A stretch of DNA of 54,628 bases from an uncultured Arenicella sp. (GCA_905479805.1 CAJQNY010000124.1:1-54628), one strand, 5' to 3'. Shown: positions 14,049 through 22,999, counted from the first letter of the stretch. Notes: a model not told the origin generated them from the letters alone. Translations and numbers: made by a program.

Positions 14049-15485
14049 TTACCTTACTACCCGCTCTCCGATAATTTTTGCTTGTCGCCAGTCGTCACCC
14101 ATTTTTTGAAACTGCAATTGCTTGCGTATAGTGTCATCCATAGTGTTCGACTGATAATGTTGAGAAAATGTTACAAAGAATTTGTCGCCCGAATTACGCA
14201 CTTCAAAATTTGATACACCAACATTAATAAATTTCTTGTTCGTCAAACGCACTTGACGTTGTTCCAACCATGTAGCATGCGTAATGCTGCTCCCAGGCGG
14301 CACATATCCGTCTCGGTAATGAGAAACGTAACTACTCACATTTTGACCAGACCAAGCATCCGCCCAACTTTTAACCAAACTAATCGCCAACTGATTCTGT
14401 GCTCGTTGGTCTTGTACAGCCTGTGCTTGTTCTTCTGATAGCTTGGCATCGGCAATTAGTTTATCTTTACGCTCTTGTTCTTTCTCACTCGACAACAGCG
14501 CCAAACGGGCCTGTTCTTGTTCAGCCAATTTTCTCGCCGCTAGTTCTCGTTCAGCCACCTGCTGATCTTCTAATTGTTTTTGTTTTAGGCGTAATTTTTC
14601 TTCGTTCTCTAGAGCCACGCTATTACCATTGCTCCTTGGAAGAGACCCACTAACCCCGCCTTGGTCCAGCGAAGCTACCAGAACACCGGATTCTTTCAAA
14701 TTTGCTAATTCCAACTGACTCTGAGACAGTTGCTGCTGAAGGCTCGCAACCATTGTTTGAGTGTCATTTGTTTCAGCACTTTGGGTTTGTGCCAACTCCA
14801 AACTATTTTTGCTATCCTGCAACTCCTTAGAAACAACCTCTAAACGCGTCCGAAATTCAGATTCTCTTTGTTGCAATAAGGCGACCATTTGCTGACCTGA
14901 AGGAACTAAACTAACTTCGTTCAAAATGGGCAATTCTACTTTTGAAACTAATTCTTCCTCTTGATCCAATGCGGATCGATAGGCATTTGCAGCCAAAGCT
15001 CCGTGCACTCGACGCAAATTCTCAAACAGTCTTGCATAGGTTTTGTTTACGTCGACACCTCTGTTCAAAGTCAAACGAGCTTGCTCCAACTGACCATCAG
15101 CTGCGTATGCAGCAGCTAGATTTACATATGGCTCAATAATATGTGGATGATCAATTGTAAGCTGACTCAGAATTTCGATCGCCCTTGGTTGATTTCCCTG
15201 CTCATAAGCTTGCTGAGCTTTCTGAAAATTCGCGCTCAGTGTTTTCTTTTCAGCATCGTCTAAAACTGATATTGGGGTAGATTTGTAATCACCAGAACTA
15301 CCCAAATTACCATCACCAAATGATTGGCTCACTGGTTGGACGGCCGACACCAATCCTCTTCCTCCTAAACTAGATTTATTCTGCTCAGCTAAATCATCCT
15401 GCTGTGCTGCTGGCCATAGCCACCAAGCGACTACACCGATCACGGCGGGGACTAATATTAATCTTATTGGAAATTTTTTACGCAT
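14049..15485 (-). CDS. TPR and coiled-coil membrane-anchored protein with C-terminal NTF2-like domain
   Basis: A 478-residue protein with one N-terminal membrane segment (LILVPAVIGVVAWWLWP). Residues about 85-160 form TPR-like helices (AQQAYEQGNQPRAIEIL and the following repeat). A long Gln/Glu-rich coiled coil spans roughly 205-360. The C-terminal 110 residues resemble the tail of the neighbouring L,D-transpeptidase-like protein: both have WxxxW near the start, a Trp-plus-Arg segment, and a QHY-x-SN strand (FSQHYQSN here). No catalytic motif is visible. It is first in a two-gene transcript with the enzyme, so it may be a scaffold that positions it in the envelope; this is inferred. It is not a known named family to me. 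Confidence 0.75.
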   Translation of the reverse strand: MRKKFPIRLILVPAVIGVVAWWLWPAAQQDDLAEQNKSSLGGRGLVSAVQPVSQSFGDGNLGSSGDYKSTPISVLDDAEKKTLSANFQKAQQAYEQGNQPRAIEILSQLTIDHPHIIEPYVNLAAAYAADGQLEQARLTLNRGVDVNKTYARLFENLRRVHGALAANAYRSALDQEEELVSKVELPILNEVSLVPSGQQMVALLQQRESEFRTRLEVVSKELQDSKNSLELAQTQSAETNDTQTMVASLQQQLSQSQLELANLKESGVLVASLDQGGVSGSLPRSNGNSVALENEEKLRLKQKQLEDQQVAERELAARKLAEQEQARLALLSSEKEQERKDKLIADAKLSEEQAQAVQDQRAQNQLAISLVKSWADAWSGQNVSSYVSHYRDGYVPPGSSITHATWLEQRQVRLTNKKFINVGVSNFEVRNSGDKFFVTFSQHYQSNTMDDTIRKQLQFQKMGDDWRQAKIIGERVVR

Positions 15486-15711
15486 AACCCTTCATATACC
15501 CATTTATCTTTATTGACCTCATAGATCTGATTTACTCCTAGAATCAAATCCGAATGCGGCCTTGTTCCCCCAGAACAGGTCGAGGTGAAGTTCGAAAACC
15601 CCTAATTTTCTAACTACCACTCTTTTCACTAACCTGCCCAAGACACAGTGACTCACTACTTTACACATACAAACTGCAATTTTAGCCTATAAATCAACCA
15701 ATTCGCTAATT

Positions 15712-18420
15712 TTAATGAGCTAATGACCAGTTTTTCGCTGCCGCAGAGTCAACGATTAATGGCACTTCCAAGTCAGCCACTTCCTGCATGATATCGATGA
15801 CCTCCGTAGCCAACTTTTCGGCCTGACCGCTTGCCACTTCAAACACCAGTTCATCGTGCACCTGCATAATCATACGCGCTTCCGGAAAATTGGTCGCCAT
15901 TAACTGATCAACCTTAATCATCGCACGTTTAATAATGTCTGCTGCGGTACCTTGCATTGGTGCGTTAATGGCAGTCCTTTCAGCGTATTGTCGAACGTTA
16001 TGGTTCTTTGCATTAATATCTGGCAAATAGAGTCTTCGTCCAAACACCGTTTCAACAAAGCCATTGTCTCGAGCGAATTCACGCGTCGACTCCATATAAG
16101 ATTTGACGCCCGGATATTGCTCAAAATATTGATCGATATACTGCTGTGCCTGTTTACGCTCTACGTTGAGCTGTTTAGCTAAGCCAAAAGCGGACATACC
16201 ATAGATAAGCCCAAAGTTAACCGCTTTAGCATGACGACGTTGTTCCTCGCTAACACTTTCCAAGGCAGTCTCAAATATCTCAGCTGCGGTAGCCTTATGG
16301 ATGTCTAAGTCATTATTGAAAGCATGCACAAGCGTCTCATCCTTTGATAAATGAGCCATAATTCGGAGCTCGATTTGCGAGTAATCGGCGGCAAATACCA
16401 CATTCCCTTTATCAGCAATAAATGCCTCTCTAATTCGCCTTCCTTCTTTTGATCTGATCGGAATGTTTTGTAAGTTCGGATCACTCGATGAAAGTCTACC
16501 TGTCGCTGCAACGGCTTGATGATATGAGGTATGAACTCGTCCAGTTTTAGGGTTGATTAACGTAGGCAATTTGTCCGTATAAGTAGATTTAAGTTTTCCT
16601 AAACTACGATGCTCAAGAATAAGCCTTGGCAAATCATGTTCTACGGCTAAATCTTGAAGGACATCTTCAGCGGTTGATGGCGCGCCTTTAGGTGTTTTCT
16701 TCAAAACAGGTAGCTGCATTTTTTCGTATAAAATTTCTTGGATCTGCTTAGGCGAGGCAAGATTAAATTCACCACCCGCCAATTCATACGCAGTCTTTTC
16801 AGTCTCTTGCATACTCATCGCCAATTCTTGACTCTGTTGCAACAGCATATTGTCGTCTATCAAAACGCCGTTGCATTCTACACGAGACAGTACTTTAATT
16901 AGTGGGCGCTCTATCTGGTTATAAATTCTGTGGAGTTTGGGTTGCCGAGTTAGTTGAGGCATCAACACATTATGCAATCGCAAGGTAATATCTGCATCTT
17001 CGGCGGCATAGTGCCCACCCTTTTCTATGTCTACTTGATCAAACGTAAGTTGTGCCTTGCCTTTACCGGCGACCTCACTGAAAGGTACCGGAGTATGTCC
17101 CAAGTGACGTTGAGAAAGCGAATCCATATCATGGCGAGAAGCCACACTATCAATAATATATGACTCAAGCATTGTGTCGAACGCCACGCCTTCAACATGA
17201 ATGTCATAATTAGCAAGGACACTAATATCGTACTTTAGGTTTTGTCCGATCTTAGGTAACTCTGGATCCTCTAACAAAGGTTTCATTTTCTGTAAAACGT
17301 AATCGCGGTCAAGCTGTAGGGGTGCCCCCATATAACTGTGTGCGACAGGAACGTAGGCAGCAACACCAGATTCAACGGCAAACGAAACGCCAACAAGCTC
17401 GGCCTGCTGTGCGTTTAGTGATGTGGTTTCTGTATCGAATGCAAAGCCTTCACTATCGCGTAGATTCTCCAACCACGTTAGAAATTCATTCTCTTCATAG
17501 ATTATTACGTACTGCCCTTCCTTAAACTCTGGAATTCCTTCACCTGGCTGATTTACAGGTAGGTCTTGCCCTAGCTCGCTCAACCATTTTTTAAATTGTA
17601 AAGCTGAATAAATTTCTATTAGCTCTGCTTCATCAACCTTGCCTTTTTCAAGCTCAGATAAAGGGGGCTCTACGTCTAGCTCACAACGTATTGTCACCAA
17701 ATCTTTTGATAGAGGTAATTGTGGAATAAATTCTCGTAGGTTCTCACCGACCTTGCCACCGATGTCGTTAGCATGCTCTATGACTTGATCGAGTGAACCG
17801 TATTGCTCCAACCATTTAACTGCTGTCTTTGGCCCAACTTTTGGCACACCAGGAATATTGTCGGAACTATCCCCCATCAATGTTAAATAGTCGATGATCT
17901 GATCGGGCCTCACTCCGTATTTTTCTAATACACCATTTTGGTCATAAATGATCTTCTTCATCGTATCGACCAAATTAACCCGCTCAGTCACTATCTGCGC
18001 TAGGTCCTTGTCTCCCGTCGCCACCAGTACTGTTTTCCCTAAAGCCTCAGCCTGCTTCGCATAAGTTCCAATAACGTCGTCCGCTTCTACTCCCGGCATT
18101 GCTATCAGTGGCAAACCTAAGCCTTTTACTGCACGATGTACGAATTCGACTTGGCTTCGTAACTCATCCGGCATTGATGGTCTGTTCGCTTTGTAATCCT
18201 GGTACAGCTCATGGCGGAAATTTTTTCCCTTAGCATCAAAGATCACGACTATCTCTGATTCAGGATAATCACTCTGCAAACTTTTAAGCATATTTACCAC
18301 GCCAAAAACGGCACCCGTCGGCTGCCCGCCAGCGGTCTGCATACGCTTCAATTGGGGAACATAGAAGGCACGATAAAGATAAGACGAGCCGTCGACTAAA
18401 ATAAGCTGAGGAGTTTGCAT
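15712..18420 (-). CDS. polA: DNA polymerase I, full length
   Basis: A 902-residue repair and Okazaki-fragment processing polymerase. The N-terminal 5'-3' exonuclease (about 1-290) opens with LILVDGSSYLYRAFY and has the metal-binding Asp clusters (GVEADDVIG, ATGDKDLAQ, GDSSDNIPG). The 3'-5' proofreading domain is intact, with FDTETTSL, GQNLKYD and YAAEDADIT. The polymerase domain has DYSQIELRIMAH, the O-helix KAVNFGLIYGMS and the catalytic QVHDELVFE. All three activities should be present. Start is the first ATG; no clear Shine-Dalgarno is seen. Convergent or nearby genes do not suggest an operon. The divergent neighbour is a DUF2782 protein, as in Pseudomonas. Confidence 0.98.
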   Translation of the reverse strand: MQTPQLILVDGSSYLYRAFYVPQLKRMQTAGGQPTGAVFGVVNMLKSLQSDYPESEIVVIFDAKGKNFRHELYQDYKANRPSMPDELRSQVEFVHRAVKGLGLPLIAMPGVEADDVIGTYAKQAEALGKTVLVATGDKDLAQIVTERVNLVDTMKKIIYDQNGVLEKYGVRPDQIIDYLTLMGDSSDNIPGVPKVGPKTAVKWLEQYGSLDQVIEHANDIGGKVGENLREFIPQLPLSKDLVTIRCELDVEPPLSELEKGKVDEAELIEIYSALQFKKWLSELGQDLPVNQPGEGIPEFKEGQYVIIYEENEFLTWLENLRDSEGFAFDTETTSLNAQQAELVGVSFAVESGVAAYVPVAHSYMGAPLQLDRDYVLQKMKPLLEDPELPKIGQNLKYDISVLANYDIHVEGVAFDTMLESYIIDSVASRHDMDSLSQRHLGHTPVPFSEVAGKGKAQLTFDQVDIEKGGHYAAEDADITLRLHNVLMPQLTRQPKLHRIYNQIERPLIKVLSRVECNGVLIDDNMLLQQSQELAMSMQETEKTAYELAGGEFNLASPKQIQEILYEKMQLPVLKKTPKGAPSTAEDVLQDLAVEHDLPRLILEHRSLGKLKSTYTDKLPTLINPKTGRVHTSYHQAVAATGRLSSSDPNLQNIPIRSKEGRRIREAFIADKGNVVFAADYSQIELRIMAHLSKDETLVHAFNNDLDIHKATAAEIFETALESVSEEQRRHAKAVNFGLIYGMSAFGLAKQLNVERKQAQQYIDQYFEQYPGVKSYMESTREFARDNGFVETVFGRRLYLPDINAKNHNVRQYAERTAINAPMQGTAADIIKRAMIKVDQLMATNFPEARMIMQVHDELVFEVASGQAEKLATEVIDIMQEVADLEVPLIVDSAAAKNWSLAH

Positions 18421-18566
18421 ACAGTAGGTTTTTTTGATTTTTGTGATCTACATTAATTAGGAGCCAGCAAGCTAGCTACTCAAGGTGATTATGATAACAT
18501 GTTGCTTAAACACACCCTTAAGCTAAAGGGCATTATTTGGAAAGACTCTCAACCAGAGGCAATCTC

Positions 18567-19010
18567 ATGTTTACTTTATTCAGCCTAGATCAACTCCCCC
18601 ACCGTGTTGCAAAAATTATGTCTGTGCTTGCAGCGGGCTTGGTACTGTCATTGACCACACTTTCATTTACCGCGCCTAGTCATGCCCAAGGCACTATCGC
18701 GCCACCCAGCTTGGGCCAAGAAACTAAAGGCAAGCCAGCGCTAGACGAGTTGGCGGACGTTGAAGCTGTTAATACGGCCCCAGCGAATAAAACAGCAACT
18801 GTAGAGAACCGAAGTTCTAGTATTTTTGGAAATGCAAAAGTAGTGGAATCTAGAAGAGAAAGCGGGCAACTCTATTTAATCGAGTTAGAGCATTCATCTG
18901 GTTCCAAACAATATATTGAAGAGACTGGCTCGGATACTAAAATTGAGTCAACCTCCAATGATATAGAAGAGACGCCTAATCTACCTAAATGGAAACTTGG
19001 ATCCTGGTAA
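18567..19010 (+). CDS. DUF2782-like exported protein
   Basis: The ORF track starts at a TTG (18537). I prefer the ATG at 18567, preceded by AGAGG with 7 nt spacing, giving 148 residues. The N-terminus has a hydrophobic export segment (MSVLAAGLVLSLTTLSFTA) with a likely cut after SHA. The last 60 residues resemble DUF2782 proteins found beside polA in Pseudomonas: a strand like LYLIELEHSSGSKQYI and the ending PKWKLGSW. The middle is a low-complexity linker. Function is unknown. It is divergent from polA and 11 bp upstream of another small exported-protein gene, so the two are probably co-transcribed. Confidence 0.75.
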   Translation: MFTLFSLDQLPHRVAKIMSVLAAGLVLSLTTLSFTAPSHAQGTIAPPSLGQETKGKPALDELADVEAVNTAPANKTATVENRSSSIFGNAKVVESRRESGQLYLIELEHSSGSKQYIEETGSDTKIESTSNDIEETPNLPKWKLGSW

Positions 19011-19021
19011 TAAGACGAACA

Positions 19022-19477
19022 ATGACCCGCCCAAACCAGTTTTCTATTAAATGCAAAAAATCAGCTTTGCTCCTGATTACACTTATTTTTACAGCTAGCG
19101 GGTTTAGTCAAGCTGACGCGCGGAACAGGCAAGATATTCGTTTCTATAAAGCGAATAAGATTCTTCAGACAGACCGGATCTGGTTTACTAAGAAGCGTGC
19201 TTCAAAACCTGGTTGCCATAATTTTATTAGGAAGGCGAGGGTCTACAAAGCGGTACAATTCGCCTATGCCGCATGCTACCTATATGCCAAAAAGAATTGT
19301 GAGTCCGATTCTATAATTGAAGTTGCCAAAGAGAAAGATGAGACAACCACGACGGTATTGCTCGAAGGATACGGGTGGCTCCCTCAGTCAGACAATAAAC
19401 GTGGCGTCCGCGTTAAATCATGGTCTTGCACACATGACCCTATTGCCTCAAAGCCGACTGAAAACAAGCCTGAATGA
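19022..19477 (+). CDS. small exported cysteine-containing protein, unknown
   Basis: I do not recognise a family. The ORF track starts inside the preceding gene; the ATG at 19022 gives 151 residues and a better layout. The N-terminus has a basic region and a hydrophobic segment (SALLLITLIFTASGFS), with a likely signal-peptidase cut after ADA. The mature part is basic, with four cysteines (GCHNF, AACYLYA, KNCES, WSCTH) that could form two disulfides in the periplasm. It follows the DUF2782-like gene by 11 bp. A weak terminator-like hairpin follows. Confidence 0.65.
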   Translation: MTRPNQFSIKCKKSALLLITLIFTASGFSQADARNRQDIRFYKANKILQTDRIWFTKKRASKPGCHNFIRKARVYKAVQFAYAACYLYAKKNCESDSIIEVAKEKDETTTTVLLEGYGWLPQSDNKRGVRVKSWSCTHDPIASKPTENKPE

Positions 19478-19486
19478 CGCTGCTCG

Positions 19487-19510
19487 AAAACCCGAGTAAC
19501 CGGTTTTTTT
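19487..19510 (+). terminator. weak intrinsic terminator between convergent genes
   Basis: AAAACC pairs with GGTTTT around a 9-nt loop and continues into a seven-T run. It separates the convergent small exported-protein gene and tdk. The A-rich left arm could let it act in both directions. Confidence 0.5.
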
Positions 19511-19524
19511 AAACTGCGAGTAAA

Positions 19525-20112
19525 CTAACGATCCGCCGGAAAATAAACTTCCTTAAAATGACCACGACACAGGGAGATATAACGATCGTTTCCGCCAATT
19601 TCAATCTGCGTACCGGCACGTATCACTTCACCCGTTTTATCTACCCTTACTACCATGTTGGCTTTCTTGCCACAGTGACAGATAGTTTTCAGTTCTTGCA
19701 ACACATCGGCCCAGGCGAGCAACCATTGGCTTCCCGTAAACAGCTCACCTTGAAAATCTGTGCGAATCCCATAGCAGAGTACCGGGATGGAAAGAACATC
19801 GCAGACTTCGGTTAACTGCCACACTTGTTTCTTAGTTAAGAATTGCGCCTCATCGACCAATACACAATGCACTTCTGAGACCGCGTGACTCGCCGAGATG
19901 TGATCAAATAAATTGTCTTCTTCCCTGAACAAGTCAGCATCCTGATCCAAACCTATTCTCGAACTAACTTTACCAGATTCGAAACGATCATCAAATGCGG
20001 CTGTCAATAACAGAGTTTGCATCCCACGTTCACGATAGTTGAAACTTGACTGCAACAAAGTCGTCGACTTTCCGGCGTTCATTGTTGAGTAATAGAAATA
20101 GAGTTTAGCCAT
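19525..20112 (-). CDS. tdk: thymidine kinase, class II
   Basis: The enzyme phosphorylates thymidine and deoxyuridine for salvage in the cytoplasm. Its 195 residues match the bacterial TK1-like family. The P-loop reads [14 protein letters not shown] (about 8-21), Walker B reads VLVDEAQFL, and the structural zinc site is seen as CHCGKK with LCRGHF near the end. It is the last gene of a minus-strand group with nucleoside hydrolase, ribokinase-like kinase and a 2OG dioxygenase; 56 bp separate it from the hydrolase. Its presence strengthens the view that this locus handles nucleosides. Confidence 0.96.
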   Translation of the reverse strand: MAKLYFYYSTMNAGKSTTLLQSSFNYRERGMQTLLLTAAFDDRFESGKVSSRIGLDQDADLFREEDNLFDHISASHAVSEVHCVLVDEAQFLTKKQVWQLTEVCDVLSIPVLCYGIRTDFQGELFTGSQWLLAWADVLQELKTICHCGKKANMVVRVDKTGEVIRAGTQIEIGGNDRYISLCRGHFKEVYFPADR

Positions 20113-20168
20113 TTTGTATTATGGGATTATCTAGTTTAATGAAGGCGAAGTGAATTGACATAAATTCT

Positions 20169-21155
20169 CTACCAAGAGTAATCGAGTAATGTATCGACAA
20201 ATACATCCTTAACCTGTGGACCTTGAACCCCCACAGCCGCGTTAATAGTAGGACGGTTTTCCCAATCGGGTAATTCAAACTTTCTATTTGACCTATCAAT
20301 CGCCAACTGACCAATAGCGATCCCTTCACAGATCACTCGTGCGGGACCAGATACCAGTTCAAACAAACTCGGCTCAACTAAATAGACCAAAGCACTCGCA
20401 TCGTGCATAGGCGTACTAGGATCAACTTCTCTCTCTTGCGGATAGTGTGCTTTATAGAAGTCCACATAGTGTCGACTACTATTCCAAATAAATTCTCCAA
20501 CACTAGGATGTTTTTCTCTGACATTAGCCAGATCAGAGTCGAACAAGCTAACTTTCATGGTCACATCTAAACCGATAATAGTAATCGGCCAACCTGCACC
20601 AAGTACAATATCCGCAGCATGAGGGTCATTGATAAAATTTGCTTCGGCGAGTGGGGTTACATTTCCTGGCGCAATCACTGTGCCGCCCATGACCACTACT
20701 TGCTTTACCTTGGAGGCAAGCCCCGGATCTAATTCTAACGCAAGCGCCAAATTGGTTAACGGCCCTATTGCCACAAGACTAATCTCACCAGGCTGCCGAT
20801 TTACATACTCCACGATCAATTCTGCTGCGCTCATGTTTTCTACTACTTTCTGCGGTACTGCCAAAGCTATGTTGCCCAAGCCATCTATTCCATGCACAAA
20901 GTCAGGTGCATCAAGCCTATTCGTACTCAGGGGGCTTTCAGCGCCCTCCGCCACCTGAACTGACTCAGAGTCCAAAACTTCTAAGGTTGACAATGCATTA
21001 CGCGTTGTCGTCTTAACATCAGCATTTCCAAAAACTGTCGTTAATGCTAGCAATTCAATATTTTTATGCGCGATAGCAAAAGCGATCGCTTGGACATCGT
21101 CAATACCGGGGTCTGTGTCTATTATTACTTTATGTGTAGGGCTCATAGTGGTCAT
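20169..21155 (-). CDS. inosine-uridine-type nucleoside hydrolase
   Basis: A 328-residue nucleoside N-ribohydrolase that cleaves ribonucleosides into base and ribose. The calcium-binding signature IIDTDPGIDD is at residues 11-20, followed by AIGPLTNLAL and VVVMGGTVIAPGN, both typical of the family. The C-terminal Asp ligand is in PMHDASAL. Base preference (purine or pyrimidine) cannot be read reliably. It lies 5 bp after the ribokinase-like gene, so hydrolysis and phosphorylation of the freed ribose appear to be coupled. An in-frame upstream Met (residue 4) is an alternative start. Confidence 0.94.
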   Translation of the reverse strand: MTTMSPTHKVIIDTDPGIDDVQAIAFAIAHKNIELLALTTVFGNADVKTTTRNALSTLEVLDSESVQVAEGAESPLSTNRLDAPDFVHGIDGLGNIALAVPQKVVENMSAAELIVEYVNRQPGEISLVAIGPLTNLALALELDPGLASKVKQVVVMGGTVIAPGNVTPLAEANFINDPHAADIVLGAGWPITIIGLDVTMKVSLFDSDLANVREKHPSVGEFIWNSSRHYVDFYKAHYPQEREVDPSTPMHDASALVYLVEPSLFELVSGPARVICEGIAIGQLAIDRSNRKFELPDWENRPTINAAVGVQGPQVKDVFVDTLLDYSW

Positions 21156-21160
21156 ATGAT

Positions 21161-22042
21161 TTACGAGTTTAACTCCTCTTTTCGCGGGATCGAGCTGATT
21201 GCTCCCATGCGGCTTACTGAGATAGCCGCAGCTTCACAAGCTTGATGGAGCGCTTCCGGGATAGCCATTTCTCGTAACAAAGCAGCTAAATAGAACCCGA
21301 TAAAGGTATCTCCGGCTGCCGTGGTATCCACCACATTATCAGCCATCACATGAGCCGTAAATCGCTGACCCTCGCTAAGGGCTACTGCCCCTCTTTCCCC
21401 CAGCGTGATGACGATGTGGGTATTCGGAAAACGGTCCAGCAAAGATTGTTCTACTTCACTCATTTTCTGCTTTGCGCTCAACTGCTGTGATTCACCCTCG
21501 TTAACGATCAACAAGTTAACTAATTCGAGCGGCAACTCCAATACATCTGGAGTGAATGGGGCAGGGTTAAAGGCAATGAGTAGTTCATGTTGATGCGCCA
21601 GCTTAAAAGATTCACCAAGCAAATTACATTCATTTTGCATCACTACAAAGTCATCGGGCAAAAGCTGCGAGAAGGTTGCTTGCAGCTCAGGCAAAGTGAA
21701 TCCTTGATTAGCACCGCCATGTAAAATAATGGCATTCTCTCCATTCTGGTCAAGCTGAATGATGGCGTGGCCACTAGGCTCCGCAACCAAATCTATGCAT
21801 TTTGTATCAACCCCTGCCCTGTTTAATTCGCCTATCGCCCAATCATCATCACAGGATAAACGCCCAAGGTGGGCCACGTTCGCCCCAGCCCTGGCCAGCG
21901 CAACAGATTGATTCGCCCCTTTGCCGCCTAAACCCACACTCAATGAAGTTGACGGCACAGTTTGTCCCGCAGTAACAAAGTCATCTAATCCATAAACATG
22001 ATCAATATTAATCGAACCAAAATTCAATACTTTGCGACTCAT
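21161..22042 (-). CDS. rbsK: ribokinase-like PfkB carbohydrate kinase
   Basis: A 293-residue PfkB-family kinase. Family features are the N-terminal GSINIDHVYGLD, the glycine pair in VGLGGKGANQSVALARAG, and the anion-hole/catalytic-base motif DTTAAGDTFIGFY. The GGKGAN form is typical of ribokinase, so the product is probably ribose-5-phosphate. Its start overlaps the end of the dioxygenase gene by 4 bp, and it is followed after 5 bp by a nucleoside hydrolase that would supply ribose. The ribokinase call is good but not certain; adenosine or other nucleoside kinases of the same family would also fit the context. Confidence 0.87.
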   Translation of the reverse strand: MSRKVLNFGSINIDHVYGLDDFVTAGQTVPSTSLSVGLGGKGANQSVALARAGANVAHLGRLSCDDDWAIGELNRAGVDTKCIDLVAEPSGHAIIQLDQNGENAIILHGGANQGFTLPELQATFSQLLPDDFVVMQNECNLLGESFKLAHQHELLIAFNPAPFTPDVLELPLELVNLLIVNEGESQQLSAKQKMSEVEQSLLDRFPNTHIVITLGERGAVALSEGQRFTAHVMADNVVDTTAAGDTFIGFYLAALLREMAIPEALHQACEAAAISVSRMGAISSIPRKEELNS

Positions 22043-22950
22043 TTTCGTAGACCTATCTCTCGCAAACGCTGCTCTAAATATTCACCCGCTGTCATCGGCG
22101 AATAAGCACAGCGATTCTCATCATCGACACACCCACTCAAACAATCTAACCGCATATCAGGGCTGGGGTGCACAAAAAAGGGTATTGAATACCGGCTTGT
22201 CTTAGCCAAATCACCCATTGGATTAACCACTCGATGTGTAGTGGACGGAAGCTTGGTATTTGTTAAACGTTGCAGCATATCTCCCACATTGCAAATAATG
22301 CTACCTTCAATCGATCCAATAGGTACCCATTGACCCTGTCGGCTCATTACTTCCAATCCTGCTTGTTCAGATCCAACTAGGAGAGTAATTAGATTAATAT
22401 CCTCATGCGCCGCCGCTCTTACATTGGGTGCCGTCGGGTCGTTGATTGGAGGGTAATGGATCGCTCTTAATAGAGTTTCACCATTCGCTAATTTATTCTC
22501 AAAGTAGTCTTCGTTTAGCCCGAGATAAAGTGACACAACCCTTAGTATACGCCTGGCCAACTGGTCAAGCTTTGCATAGATTACTTCCATACTCGATTGA
22601 AATTCAGTTACTTCTTGTGGCCAAATATTTTCCTCCAACCAAGGTTTGCCCACATGGAAAAATTCCTTAAGGTCAACAAACACACTGTCTTTCGCTTTCT
22701 CAGTTCCAAAGGGTACATAGCCTCGATTAAACCCATCACTGGACCCAAGGTACCGACTTTTTGTAGTAGATGGCAAAGAAAAAAACCTCGCAGCTGCGTC
22801 CAAAGCTTGGTCTATTACATCATCTGGAATACCGTGACCGGTAATTCCAGCGAAGCCCCACTCATGATATGCAGCTCCAAATCTTTGTACAAAATCCGTT
22901 TGATTAATATCAAAATCAGAAATATCAAGCTGTGGGATTTGTAATGACAT
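22039..22950 (-). CDS. 2-oxoglutarate/Fe(II) dioxygenase, isopenicillin N synthase-like family
   Basis: A 303-residue oxygenase. The iron triad is complete: His182 and Asp184 in AHEDIN and His239 in STTHRVVNP. The 2-oxoglutarate anchor is Arg253 with Ser255 in SRYSIPFF. The N-terminal non-haem dioxygenase domain has WGFAGITGHG. The family covers plant hormone, antibiotic and pyrimidine-salvage enzymes, so the substrate cannot be read from the motifs. It overlaps the ribokinase-like gene by 4 bp and heads a cluster with nucleoside hydrolase and thymidine kinase. A nucleoside or nucleobase substrate is therefore an attractive inference, by analogy with fungal thymine hydroxylase and deoxynucleoside 2'-hydroxylase. 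Confidence 0.92.
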   Translation of the reverse strand: MSLQIPQLDISDFDINQTDFVQRFGAAYHEWGFAGITGHGIPDDVIDQALDAAARFFSLPSTTKSRYLGSSDGFNRGYVPFGTEKAKDSVFVDLKEFFHVGKPWLEENIWPQEVTEFQSSMEVIYAKLDQLARRILRVVSLYLGLNEDYFENKLANGETLLRAIHYPPINDPTAPNVRAAAHEDINLITLLVGSEQAGLEVMSRQGQWVPIGSIEGSIICNVGDMLQRLTNTKLPSTTHRVVNPMGDLAKTSRYSIPFFVHPSPDMRLDCLSGCVDDENRCAYSPMTAGEYLEQRLREIGLRK

Positions 22951-22999
22951 TGTGACGTATTAGTTCTCTAATTGTTTTGGCTGCACCGCAAGCAGGCTA

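Noticed and set aside
14253-14653. Overlapping plus-strand ORFs rich in Leu/Val in the TPR gene
   Set aside because: The hydrophobic composition arises from the reverse complement of Gln/Glu-rich coiled-coil codons.
18537-18566. TTG start of the ORF track for the DUF2782-like gene
   Set aside because: The downstream ATG at 18567 has an AGAGG site at good spacing; the upstream codons add nothing family-like.
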